Assembly: GCA_027625915.1 (NCBI GenBank) | Contig: JANTQA010000032.1 | Span: 2,666,001 to 2,730,000, forward strand | Length of the DNA stretch: 64,000 nucleotides | DNA from: Anaeramoeba flamelloides | Taxonomy: Eukaryota > Metamonada > Anaeramoebidae | Direction of reading: 5' to 3' | In this document: piece after piece, positions 1-10,762 of the stretch | Layout: each line of letters opens with the position of its first letter | Position numbering within the stretch: position 1 is the first letter of the stretch | Translations under genes and position numbers: made by a program | Notes under the pieces: model-generated | Database searches by the model: none | The model's input: only the letters and a program-made list of their open reading frames with translations | What the model was told of the DNA's origin: nothing

Positions 1-1224
1 TTGGTAAAGAAATTTTTTGTTTCTTTTTTTTTAGTTGAATAATTGTTTTTTTATATTTTTTTTCCTGGATATTTAAATTTTTTTCTTGATTTTGAATTTC
101 TTCCTCAGGGATTTTATCAAAATTATAAGAAGAAATTAAATTTTCATTAAAAAAAGTTGTTTGTGAAATTCTTTTCAAAGTGGATTCTGAAAACATATTT
201 AAAAATTGGTTATTATTGAAGAAAAACTTTTGGTGAAAAAATTTGAAATTTTTTTTTTTTTTTTTAAAAAAAATTAGAAAATTTTTGTTTTTTTTTGTTT
301 TTTTTTACCTTTGATTTTTTTTCAATATTTTCAGCAATTTTTTTTTGAGAGATTTTGTTTTTGATTTGCCATTTTTTATCGTTTTCATGGATTTTTTTAT
401 AAAGTGCTTTTAAATTTTCTGAAAGTCGATATTCTTTTCTTGAGCTGAAACGGGTATTAAATGAGTTTATTACATTTTCATTTTTTTGAAATTTTTTTCG
501 TTTGAGATATTTAGTTGGTTTATAATACTCATTGGTTTCGGAAATAATTTTTTGTAATAAGTTTTTTTTGGTTTTAAAAATTATAATTTTTTTATTTGGT
601 TTTAATATTTTTTTGGTTTGTTCAATTTCTTTGGTTTGGTTTTTGTTTATTTGGACCATGATCACAATTGGTTGAATTTTGATCATTTATCGTCGATGTG
701 TTTGTAGTGATAACTGGGTGGTGTAAATCTGTTTTACTCGAAATAGGTGGTATCCATTCATAATCCGACGTTGAATCAGAATCAGAATCATAATCAGAAT
801 ATAAAAATGTTTCAGAATTTTTGGAAAGTGAAGGATGATTAAAAAGTTCTTTTTCTTGAATTATTAAAAAGATCCGAACTTAAAAAATGGATTTAAATTT
901 TTATTGATAGCAATTCCATTTATATCATTGGTGGGTGTGAGGGGAGGGGGCGTGGATGATGGGTGATGATGATTTCTTATTTCATTATTATTGTTAGATT
1001 GTTTTTCTGTGGCAATAACATTAAAATTAATTTCATTTTTATTAATTTGATTCGTATTTGAATAATCATTTAAAATATTTTTTTAAATTGGAAATTTTTT
1101 TAAAAATTAAAGAACTAAGATTTTTTAATATTTCTTCACCTTCTTCTAATTCTTTTACACTTTTGATAAAATTCAACTGATCCTTCTTTTGACAAATTGA
1201 AGGATTAATTAATGGTTGAAATTT
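1..1224 (-). CDS. Low-complexity Asn/Lys-rich protein, downstream exon(s), 3' end outside window
   Basis: I do not recognise this protein. On the minus strand a coding-like path runs from an acceptor (ATATAG ending at 1225) to the window edge. It starts with a charged segment rich in Glu, Leu and Lys (1224 to about 1090), probably helical. An Asn- and His/Pro-rich stretch, an Asp-Ser repeat (about 770-810) and a very Lys-rich region (264-686, 140 codons open) follow. The path changes frame several times, mostly at A/T homopolymers (for example near 1080, 885 and 250). That may mean assembly indels, short introns or a decaying gene. The first codons join in phase to the exon at 11489-11614. 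Composition resembles disordered protist proteins. No domain was identified. Confidence 0.45.
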
Positions 1225-1399
1225 CTATATTTAATATTTGTTTGGTTGATTAATTTAGAAATAAAATACAGATTAATTAATTTAGAAGCAATTAAATAAT
1301 ATAATAGTTAGTTAAATATTTATAATAAAGATGAATGAATTAATTAATAAATAAATCATAAGAAATAATTAATTAAAATAGAAAATAATTAATTAATTA

Positions 1400-1596
1400 C
1401 AGTCAGTTTCACTTTTAAGGCACAAACGTTCAACGAAATTTAAGGCACAAAAAAATCTCAAATTAAGGCACAAAATTTGTAATTTTTTTTTTTTACAATT
1501 TATTTTACTAGAATTTGAATTTTGTGCTTTAATTTGAGATTTTTATTGTGTCTTAAATTTCGTTGCTAGTTTGTGCCTTAAAAGTGAAACTGACTG
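1400..1596. mobile_element. CAGTCAG foldback MITE copy 1
   Basis: This is a 197-bp near-palindrome with ends CAGTCAGTTTCACTTTTAAG and its reverse complement, flanked by TA on both sides. The TA target and the ends match the 6.63-kb element at 3576-10205. It carries subterminal repeats of the motif AAGGCACAAA in both arms. Confidence 0.85.
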
Positions 1597-1690
1597 TATT
1601 ATAGAAATTAATTAATTACTAAATTAATTAGTTATAATAGAAATTAATAAATTAATTAAATAATTAGTAATTTGTGTAAAAAATTGATTA

Positions 1691-1878
1691 CAGTCAGTTT
1701 CACTTTTAAGGCACAAACTTGCAACGAAATTTAAGGCACACAAAAAATCTCAAATTAAGGCACAAAATTCATAGATAAAAATAAATTGTAAAAAATAAAA
1801 TTCCAAATTTTGTGCCTTAATTTGAGATTTTTTTTTAAATTTCGTAGAAAGTTTGTGCCTTAAAAGTGAAACTGACTG
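1691..1878. mobile_element. CAGTCAG foldback MITE copy 2
   Basis: Same palindromic structure and TA flanks as the copy at 1400, 188 bp. A TA microsatellite follows it. Confidence 0.85.
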
Positions 1879-1888
1879 TAATTTAAAA

Positions 1889-1933
<45 letters not shown>

Positions 1934-1940
1934 ATTATTA

Positions 1941-2138
1941 CAGTCAGTTTCACTTTTAAGGCACAAACTTTCAACGAAATTTAAGGCACAAAAAAAAAAT
2001 CTCAAATTAAAGCGCAAAATTCAAATTATAGTAAAAATAAATTGTAAAAAAAATAATTCCAAATTTTGTGCTTTAATTTGAGAATTTTTTGTGCCTTAAA
2101 TTTCATTGAAAGTTTGTGCCTTAAAAGTGAAACTGACT

Positions 2139-2139
<1 letters not shown>
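1941..2139. mobile_element. CAGTCAG foldback MITE copy 3
   Basis: A 199-bp copy set between TA and TTA microsatellites. Its TA flanks are embedded in the TTA repeat, which suggests that TA-rich microsatellites serve as insertion targets. Confidence 0.85.

Positions 2140-2204
<65 letters not shown>
2140..2204. repeat. (TTA)n microsatellite between two MITEs
   Basis: About 20 TTA/ATT units fill the gap between two MITE copies. Poly-Asn, poly-Ile or poly-Leu frames across it are artefacts of the repeat. A shorter tract of the same kind follows at about 2402-2433. Confidence 0.9.
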
Positions 2205-2205
<1 letters not shown>

Positions 2206-2400
2206 ACTCAGTTTCACTTTTAAGACACAAACTTTCAACGAAATTTAAGGCACAAAAAAATCTCAAATTAAGGCACAAAATTTGGAATTTTTTTTTTTAC
2301 AATTTATTTTACTAGAATCTGAATTTTGTGCCTTAATTTGAGATTTTTTATTGTGCCTTAAATTTCGTTGAAAGTTTGTGCCTTAAAAGTGAAACTGACT

Positions 2401-2401
<1 letters not shown>
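2205..2401. mobile_element. CAGTCAG foldback MITE copy 4
   Basis: A 197-bp copy whose left end reads CACTCAG instead of CAGTCAG. It lies between two TTA microsatellites. Confidence 0.85.
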
Positions 2402-2434
<33 letters not shown>

Positions 2435-2709
2435 CAATAATAATTAAACAATGAACAAAATGAATTAATGCATTCATTTATTTAATTAATTATTAAAAGA
2501 TTAAAGAAATTAATTTAATTAATATTTAATTAATCTATTGAATATTTAATTTAATTAATTAATATTTAATTAAAATAATTAATATTTAATTAAAATAATT
2601 AATATTTAATTAAAATAATTAATATTTAATTGAATCAATTACTTTTTATTTAAGTGTATCAATTAATTTCTATTTAATTAAATAAATTAGTATTTAATTA
2701 AATAAATTA

Positions 2710-3104
2710 CAGTCAGTTTCACTTTTAATGCACAAACTTTCAACGAAATTTAAGGCACAATTAAATCTCAAATTAAGGCACAAATTTTGGAATTTTTTTT
2801 TTACAATTTATTTTCCAGTCAGTTCCACTTTTAAGGCACAAACTTTCAACGAAATTTAAGGCACAAAAAAATCACAAATTAAGGCACAAAATTTGTAATT
2901 TTTTTTATCTACAATTTATTTTACTAAAATCTGAATTTTGTGCCTTAATTTGAGATTTTAATTGTGTCTTAAATTTGGTTGAAAGTTTGTGCCTTAAAAG
3001 TGAAATTGACTGTACTAGAATAAAAATTTTGTGCTTTAATTTGAGATTTTTATTGTGCCTTAATTTAGGTTGAAAGTTTGTGTCTTAAAAAATGAAACTG
3101 ACTG
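2710..3104. mobile_element. CAGTCAG MITE copy 5, interrupted by copy 6
   Basis: The outer MITE halves are 2710-2815 and 3013-3104. A second complete copy is inserted at the ACTAG site in its centre. The right junction keeps TACTAG; the left TA has been lost. The outer right end is degenerate (ACTGAATG). Confidence 0.8.
2816..3012. mobile_element. CAGTCAG foldback MITE copy 6 (nested)
   Basis: A complete 197-bp copy inside copy 5, starting CAGTCAGTTCCAC and ending ATTGACTG. It dates the family as having moved at least twice. Confidence 0.85.
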
Positions 3105-3213
3105 AATGATTTAATTAAATTAATTAAGATTTAATTATATTAATTGGTATTTAATTAAAGTAATTAAGATTTAATTTGATTAATTAAGATTTAATTAAAT
3201 TAATTAAGATTTA

Positions 3214-3385
3214 CAGTCGGTTTCACTTTTAAGGCACAAACTTTCAACCAAATTTAAGGCAAAAAAATTTGTAATTATTTTTTTTTACAATTTATTTGAC
3301 TAAAATCTGAATTTATGCCTTAATTTGAGATTTTTTGTGCCTTAAATTTCGTTGAAAGTTTGTGTCTTAAAAGTGAAAATGACTG
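3214..3385. mobile_element. CAGTCAG foldback MITE copy 7 (shortened)
   Basis: A 172-bp copy with a variant left end (CAGTCGG) and a deletion in the left arm. It has TA flanks. Confidence 0.8.
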
Positions 3386-3959
3386 TAAGATTTAATTAAA
3401 TTAATTAAGATCTTGATTAAATTAATTAATATTTAATCAAATTAATTAAAATTTAATTAGATTAATTAATATATAATTAAATTAATTAATAGCTAAATAA
3501 ATTATTTAATATTTAATTGAATTTATTAGCATTTAATTAAATTAATTAAGCTTTAATTAAATAAATTAAGCTTTACAGTCAGTTTCACTTTTAAGGCACA
3601 AACTTTTTGTAGTAATTTAAGGCACAAAAAAATCTCAAAATAAGGCACAAAATTTTTTTCTCAAAATAAGGCACAATTTTTTTTTCCCAAAATTTTTCAA
3701 AAAAAAATTCGATTTTTTTAAAACAAAAAAATTTTGTTTAATTTACTGTAGAAAAACTTGTTTTTTTTTGAAATATATTAAAATCGTTCCTAAATACAAG
3801 TAATTTTAATGTCTCGTCAGAACTCGAAAAGTACACGTTTTTGAGACTCTGGAGTTTGAAAAATCGATTTTTCAGACGATTTTAACACAGATAAAATAAT
3901 ACTGAGTGTATGAAATCAAATAATTGATCAAAAATCACGATCAGAAAAAATTTTTTTAA

Positions 3960-4200
3960 ACACAAAGAAAAAATGACAAAGGAATTAAATTTTCTTTGTC
4001 ATTTTTTTCAAAAATAACAAAGCACCTTGTAAAAATCCCCATGCTCGGAAAAAAAAAATAACAAAGGAATTAATTTTTTTAAAAAAATGACAAAGGAAAT
4101 AAAAAAATAACAAAGAAAATTTATTTCCTTTGTTATTTTTTTATTTCCTTTGTCATTTTATTCAAAAATGACAAAGAGTCCAAAAAATAACAAAATTTTT
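3960..4200. repeat. Dyad cluster built on TGACAAAGG / AACAAAG
   Basis: Several copies of (T/A)-A-ACAAAGG occur in both orientations. The strongest hairpin is 4084-4159, with two ~38-bp arms that are almost perfect inverted copies. It may form cruciform DNA or act as a protein-binding region of the transposon. Function is unknown. Confidence 0.65.
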
Positions 4201-4521
4201 TTCCGAACTCTATTTCTTAAGACATTTCATTTTTTGTAAAAAAAATAATTTTTTTTTTAGAAAAAATGAAAACTTTTGTTAGCTTATTTGGATATCCTGG
4301 AATGTGGTGCGAAAAGTACTTTTGATGTTATACCATGAGGACACCATGTCATGAAGTTTGATATGGTTTAAACCTCAGGTCTCGAATCATAGTTTTATGG
4401 CTATGGCTCACCCCTTGACATGTATAGGTCACCCACCCCATGTCACATAGTATATAACACAATGGTTGATGGACCCATTGGGGTTTTGCACATTTATGCT
4501 ACGTGTATATGCTATAGTATA

Positions 4522-5800
4522 GGGCTAATTTCACACATATGACTCGACAGAGTCACGCCGAAGTTACCCTATAGGGTACTCAACAGGGCTAACTTTGCAT
4601 TGGTAACTCGACATAGTTACCGTAGAGTTGCCCGACAAGGGTACTCAGCAGGGCTAACTTTGCAATTGTAACTCGAGAGAGTTACCGTATAGTTGTCCGA
4701 CAAGGGTACTAAGCGGGGCTAACTTTACACTTGTAACTCGACAGAGTTACCGTAGAGTTGTCCGACAAGGGTACTCAACAGGGCTAACTTTGCATTGATA
4801 ACTCGAAAGAGTTACCGTAGAGTTGTCCGACAAGGGTACCCAACAGGGCTAACTTTGCACTGATAACTCGACATAGTTACCGTAGAGTTGCCCGACAAGG
4901 GTACTCAGCAGGGCTAACTTTGCAATTGTAACTCGATAGAGTTACCGTATAGTTGTCCGACAAGGGTACTAAGCAGGGCTAACTTTACACTTGTAACTCG
5001 ACAGAGTTACCGTAGAGTTGTCCGACAAGGGTACCCAACAGGGCTAACTTTGCATTGATAACTCGAAAGAGTTACCGTAGAGTTGTCCGACAAGGGTACC
5101 CAACAGGGCTAACTTTGCACTGATAACTCGAAAGAGTTACCTTAGAGTTGTCCGACAAGGGTACTAAGCAGGGATAACTTTGCACTGATAACTCGACAGA
5201 GTTACCGTAGAGTTGTCCGACAAGGGTACCCAACAGGGCTAACTTTACACTGATAACTCGACAGAGTTACCGTAGAGTTGTCCGACAAGGGTACTCAACA
5301 GGGCTAACTTTGCACTGATAACTCGAAAGAGTTACCGTAGAGTTGTCCGACAAGGGTACCCAACAGGGATAACTTTGCACTGATAACTCGAAAGAGTTAC
5401 CGTAGAGTTGTCCGACAAGGGTATTCAGCAGGGCTAACTTTGCACTGATAACTCGAAAGAGTTACCGTAGAGTTGTCCGACAAGGGTATTCAGCAGGGCT
5501 AACTTTGCACTGATAACTCGAAAGAGTTACCGTAGAGTTGTCCGACAAGGGTACTCAGCAGGGCTAACTTTGCACTTGTAACTCGACAGAGTTACCGTAG
5601 AGTTGTCCGACAATTGTATTCAACAGGGCTAACTTTGCATTGATAACTCGAAAGAGTTACCGTAGAGTTGTCCGACAAGGGTACTAAGCAGGGCTAACTT
5701 TACACTGGTAACTCGACAGAGTTACCGTAGAGTTGCCCGATAGTGGTACCCAACAGGGCTAACTTTGCACTGGTAACTTGACAGAAGTACCACAAGGTTA
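4522..5800. repeat. 65-bp tandem array, about 20 units, inside the transposon
   Basis: Units begin GGGCTAACTTTGCA and repeat every 65 bp from 4586 to 5756. A diverged unit at 4522 and a partial last unit complete the array. Each unit holds a short dyad, TAACTCGACAGAGTTA, and the block GTAGAGTTGTCCGACAAGG. A 260-bp block (four units) at 4586-4845 is repeated at 4846-5105, so the array has grown by multi-unit duplication. Such iteron-like arrays in transposons often bind the transposase or act as enhancers; that role is inferred here. There is no open reading frame and no spacer diversity, so it is not a CRISPR array. Confidence 0.9.
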
Positions 5801-6178
5801 TAATATAATATTAACACATAGTGTTAATATCCCCTGTTAAATAAAAACGATAGACAAATTTGGTACACCTAGAAAACATTTTGTTTTTTTAAGCACGATA
5901 GACAATAATCAGAAATAACTTTTTCCCCTTTGAATATATTAAGTGGAAATTGATACCAATTGTATAAAATTGTTTCAAAAGTGTGATAGAGCTCATGAAA
6001 CACCTCGTTATATACTATTTGGGATTAAACAACAATATGTATATTATCACACTTTTGTTGGTTCGAAGATAAAATATCGATAATTTTGATCAAAGGTACC
6101 ACTTTGAACAAAAAAGAACAATAAATATTTTTAAACGCGTTTATTGTTTACTATGATAGGATAAACTCATGTTATCCC

Positions 6179-6437
6179 AATGTTTAGATCAATCTATCGA
6201 TAAAATATACCAACGTATGATTATAATCAAAAGATTATATCTGGTTAAATTATGTATTGTATTTTTCAATTAATCAAAATAAGTTTGACTCGACTCCTTA
6301 TTTTTTATACTAGAATAAACATCGAATTATCTTTTATTCTAGCTAATTGAATGGTTCGATATAAGCATTTATTCCGATTTGATCTTTGATTATAATCATA
6401 TGTTGGTATATTTTACCGATAGAATGAAATAAACATT
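6179..6437. repeat. 259-bp inverted-repeat unit upstream of the transposase
   Basis: Arms of about 60 bp (6179-6242 and 6377-6437) share AAAATATACCAAC and ATGATTATAATCAAA blocks in opposite orientation, with a few mismatches. The loop is about 135 bp. It lies in the presumed promoter region, 230 bp before the start codon. It is either a small element inserted in the larger one or a regulatory dyad. A TA microsatellite (about 6449-6472) follows. Confidence 0.6.
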
Positions 6438-6668
6438 CTAAATCATTATATATATATATATATATATATATATTAATAAACCATATAAAATAGAATTTAT
6501 CAAGGCGTTATCGAAAATAATGGGGTAGGGGCTTGATAAATTCTTATTATATTTTTTATTATTGATTTTAGAATAAGAATATAATAAGACTCGAATTATT
6601 GATTTTATATTAATAATTCAACAAACCACCAACAAAATATTTTATTACACTCTTTATTTCATTCAATT

Positions 6669-7980
6669 ATGTCTGAAAAAAGAAAACAACCAAACACCAA
6701 CAATTCAAAAATTACAATTATTACTGAAGAGGAAATACGAAAAATGTATTCTTCGGAAGTACCTCGGGATTATTCACATAATAAGAGGAAAAGGAAAAGT
6801 TATGAGAAAAAATTCAAGTTCGAAACAGTTCAAGAATATATGGACAGTGTCATAACTTGGAAAAGACTGGGTTCGAAACGTGATGTACCACACGACACAA
6901 TCCGCAAATGGAAAAGTCAGGTAATTAAAATGTATCAAGATCCTTCTATATCTGCCCTCAACCGCGAAGGCAATACAATATTATGGGATTGGATCAAGAA
7001 GCATCTAGTAATGGAAGGTGACGAAAAGACGTATCCTGAAATTGTAGCACCTTTAAAAAGGACCATATATCAGAAGACACATCATTGGGTTACTAGAAAA
7101 TAAAAAATACCGTAGTGGTAAGGCTACAAGTGTCAGTAGAGCAGCTGTTTATCGCTGGATTAATTTGCGCGGTTTATATTGTAAATCAATTGACCATGTT
7201 GAAGATAGACCCAAATCGGAAGAAGATAAAAAAAGAGATAATACTCGTTTTTTCCAAACTTATACCCATTATATTGAAGAGAACGAACTTACTTCAGATC
7301 GAATATGGTGTATGGATGAAACACCGTTCCAACATTCTGACACTCCAAAAAAAATCATTTAAACTTCGCAATTCAAGTTCATTCAGTAAAACACATGGGT
7401 TTAACCAACGAGATACACTCGTAGCATGTATACGAGCCGACGGGGCAAGATTAGCACCGATGATAATAGAAACCCGCAATGCGTATCTCAATAAAAAAAA
7501 AGATTCATCAAAATCGCGTGAAAAAATTGGAGGTATGTCAGAAGATTTCATGATCTTTTGGCTTGAGTATTTTTCACAATTTACTCAAAAAGGTGATATA
7601 TTGATACTCGATAATTTATCTTCTCATAAAACGAAATTAGTTATTGAGAAAGCTCGTAAATTATTCATTAATTTGATATTCACGCCACCAAAAAGAGGCA
7701 AAAAAGGTATTCACCACTGGATAATTCCTTTTTTGGAACCTTTAAAAGAACAAGGGCAAACTGCTTACCACATATGCATAATTATACAAGAATATTAAGA
7801 TTGCTTATTATTTCAAAGTATTATTATGATGCAACTGAAGAAAGTGTACGTGGCAATTTTATAAAAAATGGCTTGGCATTATGGAAGAAAGGGTGCACCG
7901 AAAAGATCGAAAGTATAAACAATAATTTATACCCCGGGGGTCAAGATAATCAAGCCCACATTGAAAACCAGAATGGATGA
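6669..7980 (+). CDS. DDE transposase of the 6.63-kb element (mariner-like)
   Basis: The product should cut and join the element's CAGTCAG ends at TA sites. The start ATG (6669) follows an AT-rich leader. The N-terminal third is basic with a helix-turn-helix-like region (about residues 50-95; key run DTIRKWKSQ), and a second HTH-like stretch follows (about 7126-7170; AAVYRWINLRG). The first catalytic Asp is in WCMDETPF (near 7311-7330), the second in ILDNLSSHK (near 7604-7630), and the third acidic residue in YSPLDNSFF (near 7709-7735). That gives roughly DD36D spacing. The path uses three frames; each change sits at an A-rich homopolymer (near 7055, 7350 and 7700). This suggests either recent inactivation or assembly errors. 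The downstream protease may be continuous with this gene. Confidence 0.75.
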
Positions 7981-9683
7981 TATTCGCTTTAATGGGTTAA
8001 CCGTGAAACCTCATAAGGGTTTTGTCATCTATTTTTTAAATGGTATAAGATGTGATTTCACGGATTTGAAAAAATTATCTGAAGACGATAATTTTGGGAT
8101 GAAACATCGGAAAAAGTATCAAAATTTCATTGACCAAAATGAATCTGAAAAGGAAGAGTTTTTCAGAGTATGTACTGATATTCAAATGAATAATATGAAG
8201 ACCAATTCTCAAAAGGGTAAGAAAAGGGTGCAGAATGCTGGTAAAACATCGCTAAGTCAACCGATCTTTACGGAAGATGGACTTGAAGAAAGACCACTAT
8301 CAAAAAAGAAGACAACTCCACCAAAAAGGAAGAAAAAGGCGCGAAATGCTGGTAAAACATCGCTAAGTCAACCGATCTTTACGGAAGATGGACTTGAAGA
8401 AAGACCACTAAAACAAAAGAAGACAACTTCACCAAAAAAGGAAGAAAAAAAGAGAAAAAATGCTGGTAATGACTCGCAAAAAAAGAATGATATCAACAAG
8501 AGTCCAACTAAAGTAGGACTAAAAATGACAAGAAGTTCAAAGAATGATTTACAAATTGATGAAGATATATCTTTGCCTTTTGATATCAATCATTTGACAA
8601 CTGTTTGTGAGAAGGCGAGGATGGAATATACAAATAAACTTGTCGCAGTGGAAAGTAGCCAATCAGACGAGATAATGGTAGTTTCTAGTAATGAGACACT
8701 TTCTCAAAAGGGAAGTATGGAAAAAAAAATAGAATCTATCTTCACAAACACGGACGAAGACGAAGACGAAATATTAGAAGAATGGAGCGAAGATGCAAAT
8801 TCGGATCGGTCGGGTGATACTAAGTTATCGAAAGTGGTTTTAGAAGACAACATCATCGGAATCAATTGGCGGGATAACTTATGTTGGTTCGATAGTGTGA
8901 TACATTCACTTACATTTGTTGAGGGATTTGTTGATTGGTTGAAAGCCATCGATACCAATGAAGCAAAAAATGTTGAGAGCAATGCTGGTTTCAATTAGAA
9001 ATTCGACGACAATTTCTCGTAGAAAATCTCGAGAATTAAAGAATTTACTAATGTCTGCTCGGGATAAATTATTAAAAAGTGCTCCTCAAGAATACCACAA
9101 TGGTGATTTAAACCACGTTTCAAGTGCAATCGTGATCTTAGATGCAATTTTCCAAAAAACATCCAAAGTATAAAGGCGATATGACATCTGATTATTTCAG
9201 AGTTTACGATAAAAAATATTTGCGAAGGTAAAAAAGGTAGTGCCGCTTGCCCCAACTGTAGTTTATTTAAAAGATAAACCTCTACTTAACGATTTACCCG
9301 TTTTATGTAGAGACTTTTTTAATGCTACCAGTTGGGAAATAAATAGTACAGAGTATTACTATAATTATTCCCAAGAGGTTCATCTTATTATCGATCGTGC
9401 ACCTAGTGAATATTTATTCATTAGTTGTTCAGATTTGGATTTTAGGTTTGATAGTCTCCTTGATTGGTCTCTAGGTGGAAATAGATATTGGCTTCAAAGT
9501 CTTGTTCTATTCCAGGGAAATCATTATACATCTTTAGTGCGGATTATATCGACTTGGTATCATTTTAATGATATTGGCAGGTCTACATACAAAGGTAAAA
9601 AAATTAAAACCCCTAAAGATTTTAACAATCTTTTAGCGGGTAAAACAGTTTCTCTTTTGATATTTTCAAAGAGTAAATATTAA
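7961..9683 (+). CDS. USPL1-like (C98-type) cysteine protease carried by the transposon
   Basis: The long open part (7961-8998) begins with a region that may continue the transposase C-terminus. It is followed by a Lys-rich linker with a 37-residue repeat (8234-8458; NAGKTSLSQPIFTEDGLEER twice, then a third start). An acidic stretch comes next, then the catalytic Cys motif NLCWFDSVIHS (Cys codon 8882-8884). Beyond frame changes between about 8995 and 9270 lies a CPNC motif (possible zinc ligands). The His box GNHYTSLVRI (His codon 9522-9524) and WYHFND end the domain. The Cys-Trp-x-Asp and His-Tyr/Phe-x-Ser/Thr boxes resemble USPL1, a SUMO isopeptidase. A general USP or Ulp1-type peptidase is the alternative. 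A SIM-like IMVV next to acidic residues (near 8670) would fit a SUMO role but is weak evidence. Confidence 0.65.
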
Positions 9684-10235
9684 CTGATATATATGTACGG
9701 ACGTATGTATACATGTATGTGTATGAAAACATCTACACATATGTATCAGTCAAAAATAAAATCTTTTAGAACATTTTTTGTTTTTATTTTGATTTTTTTT
9801 TGTTTGATAAGTATTTGACTTAATACTTATTAATTTTATAAAGTGATATTTTCACTTTATTCATTAAGAGTTAAAGACTTTTTAATTTACAATTAGTTGA
9901 TGTCGAATAAATTTTAGTTTTATAAGAGTATACTAAGTTGGTAAGTTATCTTTTCTTTTTGTTTTAAGATTTTTTCAAAGTAGTTTTTTTTTTTGACTAT
10001 TTTTAAAATTTCGTTTTTTTTTTTTTTTTCCCGAGAGGGGTGCATAATTGACTGGATTCTCTTTAAAAAAAATTGAAAAAAATGAAAAAAATATTCAAAA
10101 AAAAAAAATGTGCTTTATTTTGAGACTTTATGTTTGTGCTTTAATTTGAGACAATTTGTGCTTTATTTCCAATTAAAGTTTGTGTTTTAAAAGTGAAACT
10201 GACTGTAATTAAATAAATTATTATTTAATTGAATA

Positions 10236-10431
10236 CAGTCAGTTTCACTTTTAAGGCACAAACTTTTAACGAAATTTAAGGCACATAAAAATCTCAAATT
10301 AAGGCACATAATTTGGAATTTATTTTTTTACAATTTATTTTTACTAGAATTTGAATTTTGTGCCTTAATTTGAGATTTTTTTTGGTCTTAAATTTCGTTG
10401 AAAGTTTGTGCCTTAAAAGTGAAACTGACTG
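10236..10431. mobile_element. CAGTCAG foldback MITE copy 8
   Basis: A 196-bp palindromic copy with TA flanks, starting only 31 bp after the end of the 6.63-kb element. Confidence 0.85.
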
Positions 10432-10520
10432 TAAATTAATTAATGTTTTAATGGAATTAATTAATTACTGTTTAATTGAATTAATTAATGAAATTAATTG
10501 AATTAATTAATACCTAAATA

Positions 10521-10655
10521 CAGTCAGTTTCACTATAAAGGCACAAACTTTCAACGAAGTATGGCACAAAAAATCTCAAATTTTGTACCTTAATTTGAGA
10601 TTTTTTGTGCCTTAAATTTCGTTGAAAGTTTGTGCCTTAAAAGTGAAACTGACTG
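10521..10655. mobile_element. CAGTCAG MITE copy 9, internally deleted
   Basis: Both termini are intact, but the length is only 135 bp because the centre and part of one arm are missing. TA flanks remain. Confidence 0.85.
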
Positions 10656-10762
10656 TAATTAATTTATTAATATTTAATAATTAATCAATTTATTTATTAA
10701 TATTTAATTGAATTAATTAAATTATTAATACTTAACGAATTAATTATTTAATTAATTGATTA

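Larger units (their letters stand above)
3576..10205 (+). mobile_element. 6.63-kb Tc1/mariner-like transposon with protease gene
   Basis: The ends CAGTCAGTTTCACTTTTAAG and their inverted copy at 10186-10205 are flanked by TA at 3574-3575 and 10206-10207. They are the same ends as the ~200-bp MITEs. Each terminus carries several AAGGCACAAA-type subterminal motifs over about 100 bp. Inside, left to right, are dyad-rich spacer DNA (3700-4500), a 65-bp tandem array (4522-5800), a second spacer with a ~60-bp inverted repeat (6179-6437), a DDE transposase (6669-7980) and a USPL1-like cysteine protease (7961-9683). Base composition of the array and genes is less AT-rich than the surroundings. No capsid, DNA polymerase or reverse transcriptase is present, so this is a plain DNA transposon. 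Intact ends and near-complete genes suggest a fairly recent insertion. Confidence 0.85.

Noticed and set aside
1750-2315. Several 60-74 residue frames with poly-Asn, poly-Ile or poly-Leu
   Set aside because: They arise from MITE arms plus TTA/TA microsatellites read in several frames and have no independent coding signal.
4522-5800. CRISPR-like regular repeats
   Set aside because: The whole 65-bp unit repeats without variable spacers, in a eukaryotic transposon.
3576-10205. Polinton/Maverick-like identity because a cysteine protease is present
   Set aside because: No capsid, packaging ATPase, protein-primed DNA polymerase or retroviral-type integrase was seen. The TA target, ends and DDE motifs fit a Tc1/mariner-like DNA transposon.
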